56,140 nucleotides of DNA. It comes from Accumulibacter sp. (GTDB taxonomy: Bacteria; Pseudomonadota; Gammaproteobacteria; Burkholderiales; Rhodocyclaceae). The stretch lies in assembly GCF_023806625.1 (NCBI RefSeq), contig NZ_JAMTDX010000111.1, forward strand, positions 1 through 56,140. Reading direction: 5' to 3'. The stretch's first letter is position 1. Each line of letters opens with the position of its first letter. Both the position numbers and the translations under genes were made by a program. Shown here piece by piece: positions 30,248-39,150 of the stretch. The notes beneath the pieces were generated by a model that was given only the letters and a program-made list of their open reading frames with translations, did no database searches and had not been told where the DNA came from.

Positions 30248-31314
30248 GCGGCGTTCGCCTCGCCCTGCTCGCCGTGCTGCTCGCCGCGGTCGTCCTCCCA
30301 GCCGTAGCCGAGGACGTCCTCTACCTGTACATCTGGAATACCTACCTTTCGGACGAAACCGTCCACCGTTTCGAGGCAGAGTGCCGGTGCCGCCTGAACC
30401 AGGACTTCTATTCCGACAACGAGGAGATGCTCGCCAAACTCGAGGCTGGGGCGGTAGGCTACGACCTGCTTGTTCCGACGGGGAACGCGGTCGAGACGCT
30501 GCTGCGCAGGAACGCCTTGCGTCCGCTCGACAAGGCACGCTTGCCGAACCTCGGGAATGTCCGGGCGGAGTTTCGAGATCCGTGGTACGACCCGGGGATG
30601 CGTTATTCGGTGCCCTATGCGACGTCGGTGACGCTGCTCGGCTACAACGCGACGCGTCTTGCCGAACTCGGGCTGCCGACCGACACCTGGGCGCTGATCT
30701 TCGAGCCGCGTCACCTCGAGAAGCTGAAGGGCAAGGTGACCGTTCTCAACAGCCAGCGCGAGCTGATGGCCGCGGCGATGAAGTACCTCGGCTACTCCGT
30801 GCAGGAGACGGACCCGGCGCGCTGGGATCAGGCGAAGCGCCTGATCCTCAGGGCCAAGCCTTACTGGGCGACGTTCTCGAACAGCACGTACATCAAGGAT
30901 CTGGCGATCGGCAACATCTGGGTCGCCCACGGCTACTCGAGCGACATGTACCGCGCACAGCTGGACGCGCGCGACGCGAAGCGGCCGTTCGTGATCGACT
31001 TCCGTACGCCGAAGGAGGGCGCCGTGCTCGCGGTCGACAGCTTCGTGCTGCACCGCTCTGGTGGTCGGCCGGACCTCGCGCACCAGTTCATCAACTTCAT
31101 GCTCGACGGACGCAACGCAGGCGACGTTTCCAACCTGATCGGAGCCGGCAACCCGAACGCGGCCGCGACGCCGTACATCCGCCCCGAGATTGCCGCCAAC
31201 CCGGGGATCTTCCCGAGCGAGGCGGAGAGCCGGCGACTCGAGATGCTCCGCGACTTCGATCCGCAGACGCGGCGGCTGCTCTCGCGAATGTGGACCGAGA
31301 TCAAGGTCCGCTGA
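30244..31314 (+). CDS. potD: Polyamine ABC transporter substrate-binding protein PotD
   Basis: The 356-residue periplasmic binding protein has a signal peptide ending near VAEDVLYLYIWNTY, and blocks such as MRYSVPYATSVTLLGYN and GYSSDMYRAQ. The start is GTG at 30244, sharing the four bases GTGA with the potC stop. It captures spermidine or putrescine for PotABC. The 162-base gap to the convergent gamma-glutamyltranspeptidase holds nothing I can recognise. Confidence 0.92.
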   Translation: MSGVRLALLAVLLAAVVLPAVAEDVLYLYIWNTYLSDETVHRFEAECRCRLNQDFYSDNEEMLAKLEAGAVGYDLLVPTGNAVETLLRRNALRPLDKARLPNLGNVRAEFRDPWYDPGMRYSVPYATSVTLLGYNATRLAELGLPTDTWALIFEPRHLEKLKGKVTVLNSQRELMAAAMKYLGYSVQETDPARWDQAKRLILRAKPYWATFSNSTYIKDLAIGNIWVAHGYSSDMYRAQLDARDAKRPFVIDFRTPKEGAVLAVDSFVLHRSGGRPDLAHQFINFMLDGRNAGDVSNLIGAGNPNAAATPYIRPEIAANPGIFPSEAESRRLEMLRDFDPQTRRLLSRMWTEIKVR

Positions 31315-31476
31315 ACCGCTCCGGGTTTCGCTATCGGTTCGCGTACGCAGCGGCCGCCCAAGGTCGGCGATCGGCCGATCCGTTCGCGCGCCGGACACCC
31401 CGCTCCGCGGCATCCTCGCAACGCGCCAGAGTCGGCCCCCGGAGCAGCGAAATCCGGGCCGGGCGGTTGCCGCTTG

Positions 31477-33042
31477 TCAGGTCTCGGCAACGACGACCAC
31501 GCCGCCTCGCCGACGGTCGCCGGCGCCTTGCAGGCGTCCGTCGATGTTCGCTACGCAGTTGACGCCACCGAAGAACATGCTTGGTGTGTCGAAAACGGTT
31601 GCGTCGGGCCACGACCGACATAGCGCGTCGGTCGCTCCTGCGCCAAGCCCGGTCCTTTCGAACCACAACCGCTTGCCTTCGACGTGCAGGCGCGCAGCAT
31701 TGACTGCTTCGTCGAGCGGCCTCCGATAGAGCAGCAGATTGACCAGAGCCTGGAGGATTGCGCTGCGAATCCGGTTCGAGCCGCCGCTGCCCAAGGCCAG
31801 AAAGGGCTGATCGCCGGTGAGTACGATCGTCGGGGACATCATCGTGCTCATCCATGTCCCCGGCGCCAGCCGATGAAAGCCCGCCGGGTTGATGTCGTCC
31901 TCGCCGAGGAAGTTGTTCACATGGATGCCAAGCCCAGGCAGCGCGTGGCCGCAGCCTTCGCCGTTGCTGCTGGTGATTGCGGCCGCCATGCCTCTGGCGT
32001 CGATGACCGAGATGTGCGTCGTCGCCCCGAGGGCATTCTCGCCGCTTGCGCCACCGAGGCTTCGAGTCCAGCCGGGAAGCCCGCTGCCGCCGACGAGTTC
32101 GCGGATCGAATCCGGGTCCGCGTGCAGTCGTGCGTCGTATCCGGCCTCGCGGATGCCCGAGACCCTTGCCAGTACGCCGGCAACGGCCAGCAGATGTTCC
32201 GCAGAAAGAAATTGCTCGTCGCCGATCTGCAACTGCTCGGCAGCACGCAGTCCGGTACCGATCAAACCGCCTCCGGCCGACGGGGGAGGGTTGGTCAGGA
32301 CCGCGAACTCGCCGAAAGGGATGCGCAGGGGCTGGCGAATGACCGGGGCGTACGCCGCGACGTCGGCGGCGGTGATCAGCCCGCCGTCTCGCGGGCCGAA
32401 GTGCTCGACGAGCGAAGTCCAGTAGCGCGCGATCTGGCGATCGGAACCGCTTCCACCGAGACCGTCCAGAAAACCGGCGAGTTCCGGGTTGGCCAGGCGG
32501 TCGCCGGCTTTCGGAAGCCTTCCATCGGGAAAGAACAGACTCGCGACCGGCGCTGACCGGCTGGCAATCGGGGCGACGAGCCCGGCGATCATCGCAATCT
32601 GCGGACTGACCGTGAAACCTTCGCGCGCCCAGGCCGCGGCTGGGGCGACGACTTCGCGGAGCGGCAGGCGGCCAGCACGGCGATGCAGCTCGAGCAGCCC
32701 GACGAGCTCGCCGGGAACGGCTGCCGCTGCTTTCCCGACATGGAAGATCTGCGTCGTCTGTCCGAAATCGACGGTGACCGGAGCGAAATCGAGAGCCGGT
32801 GGCTCGTCGAGGCCGATCCCGGGCGCGGTGGCGAAGAAGTCGAGCAGCGCGTAGCCGCTGATCGCGTCGCCCCAGATGCACGCTCCGCCGCCACCCAGAG
32901 AGGTCAGCGGCCACTCGGTGACCGTCGCGGTCAGTTTGGCCGCAACGAGCGCATCGACGGCATTACCACCACGACGCAGCAGGCGCGCGCCGGTCACGGC
33001 GGTATGCGGTTCCGACGCGGCGATGACTCCGCGAATGCTCAT
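31477..33042 (-). CDS. Gamma-glutamyltransferase family protein (no signal peptide)
   Basis: The 521-residue Ntn-hydrolase has the autoprocessing nucleophile motif TTHISVID with Thr341-Thr342. The substrate glycine-rich turn is GSGGSNRIRSAI. It lacks a signal peptide, so it would act in the cytoplasm, unlike the second family member at 36076. A TATGCT -10 (33049-33054) with TTGCCG 16 bases further upstream sits only six bases before the ATG, so the mRNA may be leaderless. It may hydrolyse gamma-glutamyl compounds such as glutathione. It could also be an acylase-like relative, since substrate residues cannot be settled by eye. Confidence 0.85.
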   Translation of the reverse strand: MSIRGVIAASEPHTAVTGARLLRRGGNAVDALVAAKLTATVTEWPLTSLGGGGACIWGDAISGYALLDFFATAPGIGLDEPPALDFAPVTVDFGQTTQIFHVGKAAAAVPGELVGLLELHRRAGRLPLREVVAPAAAWAREGFTVSPQIAMIAGLVAPIASRSAPVASLFFPDGRLPKAGDRLANPELAGFLDGLGGSGSDRQIARYWTSLVEHFGPRDGGLITAADVAAYAPVIRQPLRIPFGEFAVLTNPPPSAGGGLIGTGLRAAEQLQIGDEQFLSAEHLLAVAGVLARVSGIREAGYDARLHADPDSIRELVGGSGLPGWTRSLGGASGENALGATTHISVIDARGMAAAITSSNGEGCGHALPGLGIHVNNFLGEDDINPAGFHRLAPGTWMSTMMSPTIVLTGDQPFLALGSGGSNRIRSAILQALVNLLLYRRPLDEAVNAARLHVEGKRLWFERTGLGAGATDALCRSWPDATVFDTPSMFFGGVNCVANIDGRLQGAGDRRRGGVVVVAET

Positions 33043-33172
33043 CAGACAAGCATACGCGATGGCCGGGCAGCGGCAAAGCTTCCCGGCTGTCGGCGGCGGC
33101 AGGCGCCCTCCACAGGGACCAGGCGCGAGACCAGATTGCCTCGAGCTGCAGGCTTGCCGAATCGCTTCCTGG

Positions 33173-33201
33173 TTGCCGACGACCTGAGACCTGCGTATGA
33201 T
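33173..33201 (+). promoter_or_regulatory. Sigma70 promoter for satP
   Basis: TTGCCG (33173-33178), a 17-base spacer and TATGAT (33196-33201) form a sigma70 promoter with four and five matches to consensus. It would give satP a leader of about 115 bases. The rest of the 280-base gap between the two divergent genes shows no further gene. Confidence 0.55.
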
Positions 33202-33322
33202 TTGCGCCCTGCCGGCAGACGGCGGGAAGCAGTCGAACGCGGGTGGCGCTTCCGCCAGTCACGTTCGTCCTCGTGGTGTCGTCACGCGTGGCAGCGACTT
33301 CACTCAATTATGGGAGCTAGGC

Positions 33323-33886
33323 ATGGCTGAACAAAAGCTGGGGAATCCGGCTGTGGTAGGACTGGCAGGTTTCGGTCTGACCACGATGGTGTTGCAGTTC
33401 CACAACGTCGGATGGATGGGCCTTGGCCCTGTCGTCTGGCTGGGTCTGATCTTCGGCGGACTGGCGCAAATGATCGCCGGTCTGCAGGAGATGAAGACCG
33501 GGAACAACTTCGGTTACTGTGCGTTCACTGCCTATGGCTGTTTCTGGATCGCTCTGGCGTTGCTGCTGATCGGCAACCACTACAATCTATACACTTCGAG
33601 CAAGACCGACGTGGGTTGGTTCCTGGTCGCCTGGACGGTGTTCACGGTGATCCTGTGGATCGGTTCATTGCGCGTCCACGGCGCTCTGGCCCTAACCTTC
33701 ACGCTGCTCTTGATCGGCTTCATCCTGCTCGATCTCGCTCATTTCGGCTACCCTGACCTGACCGTCGTCGCGGGCTACGAACTGATGGTCACCGCGGCGA
33801 TGGCCTGGTACATCATGGCCCACATCATCTACGCCGACGTCTTTGGCCGGGACGTGCTGCCGGTCGGCAAGCCGTGGATCAGCTAG
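33323..33886 (+). CDS. satP: Acetate/succinate uptake transporter (GPR1/FUN34/YaaH family)
   Basis: The 187-residue inner-membrane protein has six hydrophobic segments and begins with the AceTr-type motif GNPAVVGLAGFGLTTMV. Family members are acetate or succinate proton symporters or channels. The start at 33323 has a GGGAG site. Acetate uptake would suit an organism living on volatile fatty acids. It is followed after 92 bases by a secreted cache-domain protein on the same strand. Confidence 0.9.
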   Translation: MAEQKLGNPAVVGLAGFGLTTMVLQFHNVGWMGLGPVVWLGLIFGGLAQMIAGLQEMKTGNNFGYCAFTAYGCFWIALALLLIGNHYNLYTSSKTDVGWFLVAWTVFTVILWIGSLRVHGALALTFTLLLIGFILLDLAHFGYPDLTVVAGYELMVTAAMAWYIMAHIIYADVFGRDVLPVGKPWIS

Positions 33887-33978
33887 GCGCATCGCGCCAC
33901 GGGCCGGGAGCAGCGCGGACTGGCCGAGGCCCGGCGCAGGATACGATCAGCAAGGACCTTTACGGGGAGATCAATGTC

Positions 33979-34536
33979 ATGAGAACAGCAAAGGCAATCG
34001 GGGTTTTGAGCGCGAGTCTGATCGGCTGCGCGGTGTTGGGCGCGAATGCCGCGGCAGGAGGCGACGCGGCCACTGCCGAGGAGACCATAACCAAGGTCCG
34101 CTCGGCTGCGAGGTACCTGCACGAGAAAGGCAATTCGGGCTTCGCCGACTTCAACAACAAGGACGGCCGCTGGGTCTGGAAGGACAGTTACGTCTTCGTC
34201 TATGACTGCCGGAAGGACCGGATGATCGCCCACCCGATGCGGCCCGATCTGGTCGGTAGACCGATCATGCAGATCACCGACAACAACGGGAAGTACATCT
34301 TCAGGGAACTCTGCAAGGCCGGTGCCCAGCCGCGCGGCGGCTGGGTCGAGTACATGTGGCCGAAGCCGGGGGCCGGTCAGCTCTCCAGAAAACTGTCGTA
34401 CGCGCTCGCCGCCGACGTCTCGTTTGCCACCGGGATCCAGGTCAGTGCCGGAATCTACGACGACAAGCTGACTCTCGAGGAACTCGAAAAGGTCACCGAG
34501 AAAGCTTCCGATCCGGCGAAGTACCCGGCGCTGTAG
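33979..34536 (+). CDS. Secreted single-cache-domain protein
   Basis: The 185-residue protein has a signal peptide ending near ANAAAGGDAA and one sCache_2-like domain: NSGFADFNNKDGRWVWKDSY, MIAHPMRPDLVGRP and GGWVEYMWPKPGAG. It has no membrane anchor or signalling domain, so it is a free periplasmic ligand-binding protein. Cache domains bind small carboxylates and amino acids. Placement after satP suggests a link to acetate or another organic acid. A GGGGAGA site lies upstream of the ATG at 33979. Confidence 0.85.
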   Translation: MRTAKAIGVLSASLIGCAVLGANAAAGGDAATAEETITKVRSAARYLHEKGNSGFADFNNKDGRWVWKDSYVFVYDCRKDRMIAHPMRPDLVGRPIMQITDNNGKYIFRELCKAGAQPRGGWVEYMWPKPGAGQLSRKLSYALAADVSFATGIQVSAGIYDDKLTLEELEKVTEKASDPAKYPAL

Positions 34537-34543
34537 ACCCGTC

Positions 34544-34566
34544 CGGCTCGTCGAGGCAACGAGCCG
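34544..34566 (+). terminator. Hairpin after the cache-domain gene
   Basis: CGGCTCGT (34544-34551) and ACGAGCCG (34559-34566) form a perfect 8-bp stem with a 7-base loop, eight bases after the stop codon. There is no T-run, so it may end transcription imperfectly or protect the 3' end. Confidence 0.45.
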
Positions 34567-34737
34567 CCGGAACCCCGTGCGATCGCTTGATCGTTTCCCG
34601 TCCGGCGTGCTCTTCGGAACCGGCCTGAGTACTGCTCGGGACTGGGCGGCGATCGTCGGAGTCTTTCGTCCAGCGACGCTGCCTCCTGGAATGAGCCGTC
34701 GATAAGGCGGTCCTTCCGAAGATCGCTCCGTATCGGG

Positions 34738-35746
34738 GATAAAGGGGTCGTTTTCAGCCACCAGAATTTTCCCGGCCAGTTCCGGCACCTCGCTCCGGCA
34801 CTGGCCGCTCGCGGACACGAGGTGATCGGACTTGCCGTCAATCAGCCGGCTCTGGCAACACCCGGCGTCCGGGTCATCCGCCATCGACCGGTGCTCAGGG
34901 ACGAGGAGAGTCTCCGGGCGGCTCGGAGTGAAGTTCGGGAGGCGCAGGCCAAGGTCGCGCGCGGTCATTCGGTCGCCGACTGCCTGGCCCGGCTTCGCGA
35001 ACAGGGCTTCGTTCCGGACCTGATTGTTGCCCATTCGGGCTGGCGTGAAGCGTACTTCGTCAAGGACGTCTTCCCCGAAGTGCCGCTGATCGTCTATGCC
35101 GAGTACTCCTATCAGGGGGACGACGGAGACGCTTTTTTCGATGGAGAGTTCACCACCCCGAGCCTCGAAGCTCGCGAGCGGCTGCGCCTCAAGAACCCCC
35201 ATTTGCTGCACGCCTTGCTGGCTGCCGACCGAGGACTCTCGCCAACGGCATTCCAGCGCAGTCGGCATCCCGAAGTGCTGCAGGAGCGCATCGTCGTGAT
35301 CCACGATGGCATCGACAGCGCGCTGCTCAAGCCCGACCCGGCGGCGGTCGTCAGTCTGAAGACCGCGGGCCTGAAGCTGACTCCGAGCGACGAAGTGATT
35401 ACCTTCGTCGCCCGTCAGCTGGAGCCCTATCGTGGCTACCATATCCTCATGAGGGCGCTTCCTGAACTGCTCGCGTTGCGGCCAAGAGCCCAGGTCGCGA
35501 TCGGCGGGTCGCGAACCGCCCCGGTCGAGGAAGTCATCGAGCATGGCAGGACGGGGCTGCTCGTCGATTTCTTCGATGCGCATCAGCTAGCCCTGACCGT
35601 CGCCACTGCGCTCGAACGGCGCACCGAGTTCAGCCAGCTGCGTCAGGCCGCGCGGGAACACGTGGTCGGGCACTACGACCTGAAGACACGCTGCCTGCCC
35701 GCGCAACTTGAACTCGTGCGCACCTTTGCCGACCGGGCGGGTAGCT
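34738..35746 (+). pseudogene. Decayed family-4-type glycosyltransferase
   Basis: The frame starts with the family N-terminus VVFSHQNFPGQFRHLAPALA, but no start codon precedes it. Where MRI is expected, the sequence reads GATAAAGGG. Sequence is then collinear through LEPYRGYHILMRALPELLAL. It then jumps from RAQVAIGG to SRTAPVEEVIEHGRTGLLVDFF, losing roughly 75 residues with the donor-binding LSWSMLEAM-type region (junction near 35505). The C-terminus after about 35746 is unrelated. The gene is dead by loss of start, internal deletion and loss of the end. The 34567-34737 stretch before it holds nothing recognisable. Confidence 0.75.
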
Positions 35747-36075
35747 CAAGCCAAGCGCATGGTTCGTTGCCGGTGCGTCGCCGGAAACCGGCAGCGCAGC
35801 GACGGCACGACCGAGGTCTTCGTGTCCATCGGCTGTCCGTACCTGCCTATGGCGTATACGGGTCTTTCGTTGGCGGTCAAACCGGTTTTTCGACCTGCTG
35901 ACCGATTGCCGGTGCTCAAGCGGGCTGCATCGGAGCTGTCGGATTGGCTCCTTGGCGCAGGCCGGTTTCTGCCAATCGACATCTGCATGAATTCGTGGTC
36001 GTGTACAATCGCCGGCAGGCCAGGAGGCGTGTGACTTCGTCGTTCCGGCGTTGGAGCGAATATTCGGGTGAGGTC
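35747..36075. other. Gap between glycosyltransferase remnant and ggt, no gene seen
   Basis: The plus frame of the glycosyltransferase remnant continues to 35901 without recognisable homology. No other convincing gene lies here. A TACAAT hexamer at 36004-36009 may be the -10 of the following ggt gene, but no suitable -35 is visible. Confidence 0.35.
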
Positions 36076-37866
36076 ATGCAGCGTGCCGCTTTTCTGCTGA
36101 GCGTCGTCGTCCTCGTTGGCGGGTGCGCCAGCGGGCCACGGCCGTACTCTGCAGTCCTCGCCGAAAGCCTCCGTCAACCCGAGCAAGGCAGCGTCTCGAC
36201 CAGCCAGGCGGGCTGGCAGGGGCAGAAGTTTGCAGTGGCGACGGCGCACCCACTGGCCAGTGAGGCAGGGCTCGAGATGCTCGCTGCCGGAGGCAGTGCG
36301 ATCGACGCGGCTGTCGCGGTCCAGATGGTGCTGACGCTCGTCGAGCCGCAGTCGAGCGGCATCGGTGGGGGAGCCTTCCTGCTCTACCACGACGGGCGCG
36401 ACACGGTGGCCTTCGATGGGCGCGAGACGGCACCGGCAGCGGTCCAGGAAACGCTGTTCGTCGCTGCCGACGGCCAGGCGATGCCGTTTCACGAAGCGAT
36501 CGTCGGCGGCCGGGCGGTCGGCGTTCCGGGCACGGTCCGGATGCTCGAGATGGCGCACGCCGAGTACGGCCGCCTGCCCTGGAAGAGCCTGTTCGCGCCG
36601 GCGATCCGCCTGGCCGAGCAGGGGTTCCCGGTCAGCGACCGCCTGCATGCGCTGGTCGCCGCCGACCAGCACCTGAAGAAGGATCCGCAGGCGGCGGCGT
36701 ACTTCTACGACGCTGCCGGGCAGCCCAGGGCGGCCGGCAGCCTGCTGCGCAACCCGGAACTCGCCGACGTCCTGCGCCGGATTGCCGAACAGGGGTCGGC
36801 AGCTCTTCATCAGGGCGAGGTCGCCCGGGCGATCGTCGACAAGGTCAGCGGACACGCGACCAACCCCGGCCTGCTGAGCCTCGGCGACATGGCCGGTTAT
36901 CGGGCGATACGCCGCGAGCCGCTGTGCGTCCGCTACGCGTCGCAGGGGGCCCCCGTACCGCGCCGCTATCGCCTGTGTGGCTTCCCGCCGCCGAGCTCGG
37001 GGGCGATCGCGATCGCTCAGATCCTCGGCATCATCCTGGACACGGGCGCCGCCACGCTGGCCTTCGACGATCCGTCATGGATGCACGCGTATACCGAGGC
37101 TTCACGGCTGGCTTTCGCCGACCGGGCGCAGTACGTCGCCGATCCCGCTTTCGTCGCCGCGCCTGGCGGCAACTGGCATTCGCTGCTGCAGGCGGACTAT
37201 CTGGCCAGTCGGGCAAGGCTGATCGGTGCGCAGAGCATGAGGGTCGCCACGCCCGGTTCGCCGGTGAATGCGGCGCGGAGTCATTCGCCGATGGCCTTCC
37301 AGGTCGAGTACGGCACCTCGCACCTGAGCATCGTCGATGGTCGCGGCCACGCGCTGGCGATGACCACGACGATCGAGGATGCTTTCGGCTCCCGGCAGAT
37401 GGTCCGGGGCTTCCTGCTGAACAACGAGCTCAGCGACTTCTCGTTCATGCCGGCGGACGCGAGTGGCTCTCCGGTGGCCAACCGCGTCGAGCCGGGCAAG
37501 CGGCCGCGTTCGTCGATGAGTCCGACGCTCGTTTTCGACGACGATTCGGGCGAATTCGTGCTCAGCGGGGGATCGCCGGGCGGGGCGATGATCATCCACT
37601 ACACCGCCAAGCTGCTCTACGCGACGCTCAACTGGGGGCTGTCGCCGCAACAGGCGATCGACCTGCCGAATTTCGGTTCGTTGAACGGCCCGACGATCCT
37701 CGAAGAGGGGCGCTTCCCGGCGGCGTTCGTCGAGGCACTTCGGGCGCGCGCTCACGAGGTCAGGGAAACCGCTCTGACCAGCGGCATTCAGGCGATCGGG
37801 CGCGTGCCGGCGGGGCTTGCCGGCGGTGCCGATCCCCGGCGTGAGGGACGCGTCGTCGGTGAGTGA
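36076..37866 (+). CDS. ggt: Gamma-glutamyltransferase, predicted lipoprotein
   Basis: The 596-residue enzyme has a lipoprotein signal (VLVGGC, Cys16) and a complete gamma-glutamyltranspeptidase core. Marks are GGSAIDAAVAVQMVLTLVEP, GIGGGAFLLYHDG, the nucleophile region GTSHLSIVD with Thr414, and SGGSPGG. The precursor should self-cleave before Thr414 into large and small subunits. It hydrolyses or transfers gamma-glutamyl groups (for example from glutathione) at the envelope, releasing amino acids. The start at 36076 follows a GGGTGAGG stretch. Seven bases separate it from the DUF1615 gene, so they are likely co-transcribed. Confidence 0.92.
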   Translation: MQRAAFLLSVVVLVGGCASGPRPYSAVLAESLRQPEQGSVSTSQAGWQGQKFAVATAHPLASEAGLEMLAAGGSAIDAAVAVQMVLTLVEPQSSGIGGGAFLLYHDGRDTVAFDGRETAPAAVQETLFVAADGQAMPFHEAIVGGRAVGVPGTVRMLEMAHAEYGRLPWKSLFAPAIRLAEQGFPVSDRLHALVAADQHLKKDPQAAAYFYDAAGQPRAAGSLLRNPELADVLRRIAEQGSAALHQGEVARAIVDKVSGHATNPGLLSLGDMAGYRAIRREPLCVRYASQGAPVPRRYRLCGFPPPSSGAIAIAQILGIILDTGAATLAFDDPSWMHAYTEASRLAFADRAQYVADPAFVAAPGGNWHSLLQADYLASRARLIGAQSMRVATPGSPVNAARSHSPMAFQVEYGTSHLSIVDGRGHALAMTTTIEDAFGSRQMVRGFLLNNELSDFSFMPADASGSPVANRVEPGKRPRSSMSPTLVFDDDSGEFVLSGGSPGGAMIIHYTAKLLYATLNWGLSPQQAIDLPNFGSLNGPTILEEGRFPAAFVEALRARAHEVRETALTSGIQAIGRVPAGLAGGADPRREGRVVGE

Positions 37867-37873
37867 GCCGGCG

Positions 37874-39106
37874 ATGCCGGTTCGCTGGCTGTTCGCCGTG
37901 CCCGCGCAGCTGTTGCTCTGTGCGGCGGTGATCGGCTGTTCGACGATCCGCGTCGACGACCGGAGGTCGCCTGAGGGGACGACGCCCGGGACGAGCGCCT
38001 CTGCGCGGTCCGTTGATCAGACGGCGAGGGCGCCGGCGGTCAGCGCGCAAGGCGTTACGGTGCCACCCGTCACTCGCCGCGCGGACGATGCCCGTGCGCT
38101 GCTGGATCGCCTCTTGCCGCGCGGCGTCGACGAGCGCGACGGCTGGGCGGTGGACATCCTGACCGCTTTCGGGGCGCTGCAGATCCCGCCGGACGCCGAG
38201 AGGCTCTGTGCGGTCATCGCGGTGATCGAGCAGGAATCGAGCTTCGTCGCCGATCCGCCGGTACCGGGGTTGGCGCGGATCGCCTGGCAGGAGATCGACC
38301 GGCGGCGCGAGCGGTACGGGATACCCAAGCTCGTCCTCGACCTCGCGCTCGGCAGGTCTTCACCGGACGGGCGAAGCTACCGCGAGCGAGTCGACGCGCT
38401 GCGCACCGAGAAACAGATGAGCCTGCTCTATGAAGAGATGATCGCCGAGCTTCCCGGAGGGAGGACGCTCTTCGCCGGCTACAACCCGGTGCGCACCGGT
38501 GGTCCGATGCAGGTCGGTATCGAGTTTGCCGAAGAGCAGGTTCGCCGGAAGCCCTATCCGTATCCGCGCTCGGGGGGCGTTCGCGCCGAGCTATTCACGC
38601 GCCGCGGCGGGGTCTACTTCGGGGTCGCTTCGCTGCTCGATTACCCGGTGAACTATGGCGAGATGATCTACCGCTTCGCCGATTTCAACGCCGGCCGCTA
38701 CAGCAGCCGTAACGCCGCGTTTCAGGACGCCGTCGTCCGTCTGAGCGGACGACAGCTCGCGCTCGACGGTGACCTGCTGCGTTATCGCGAGGGGGTTGCA
38801 CTGTCCGAGGTCAGCGACAGCCAGCGTGCAGTGATCGCGCTGCAAGGCCGGCTGCAGATGGCCCCCGGGGAGATCGGGCGCGATCTGCGCCTCGAGAAGT
38901 CGGCGGCTTTCGAGAAGACACCACTCTACCTGAGGCTGTACGCGCTTGCCGATGCAGCGAGCGGCGGGCGCCGGCCTCGGGAAACGCTGCCGCAGATCGC
39001 TCTGAGTAGTCCGAAGATTTCTCGTCGGCTGACCACCGAATGGTTCGCCCGGCGCGTCGATGGCCGTTACCGGTCATGTCTCGCGAGAAGTCGGCAGGAA
39101 GGCTGA
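37874..39106 (+). CDS. DUF1615 family lipoprotein
   Basis: The 410-residue protein has a lipoprotein signal (hydrophobic segment then VIGC, Cys22), a disordered linker, and a DUF1615-like domain. The domain includes CAVIAVIEQESSFVADPPVPG, then GPMQVGIEFAEE and GVYFGVASLLDYP. The E-S and GPMQV pattern recalls lytic-transglycosylase-like folds, but I would not claim activity. The ATG at 37874 is seven bases after the ggt stop. Function is unknown. Confidence 0.8.
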   Translation: MPVRWLFAVPAQLLLCAAVIGCSTIRVDDRRSPEGTTPGTSASARSVDQTARAPAVSAQGVTVPPVTRRADDARALLDRLLPRGVDERDGWAVDILTAFGALQIPPDAERLCAVIAVIEQESSFVADPPVPGLARIAWQEIDRRRERYGIPKLVLDLALGRSSPDGRSYRERVDALRTEKQMSLLYEEMIAELPGGRTLFAGYNPVRTGGPMQVGIEFAEEQVRRKPYPYPRSGGVRAELFTRRGGVYFGVASLLDYPVNYGEMIYRFADFNAGRYSSRNAAFQDAVVRLSGRQLALDGDLLRYREGVALSEVSDSQRAVIALQGRLQMAPGEIGRDLRLEKSAAFEKTPLYLRLYALADAASGGRRPRETLPQIALSSPKISRRLTTEWFARRVDGRYRSCLARSRQEG

Positions 39107-39150
39107 GCGCTGCTCGCCGGGGCCGCCGTCGAGGAGTGGCCGTACGGAAA

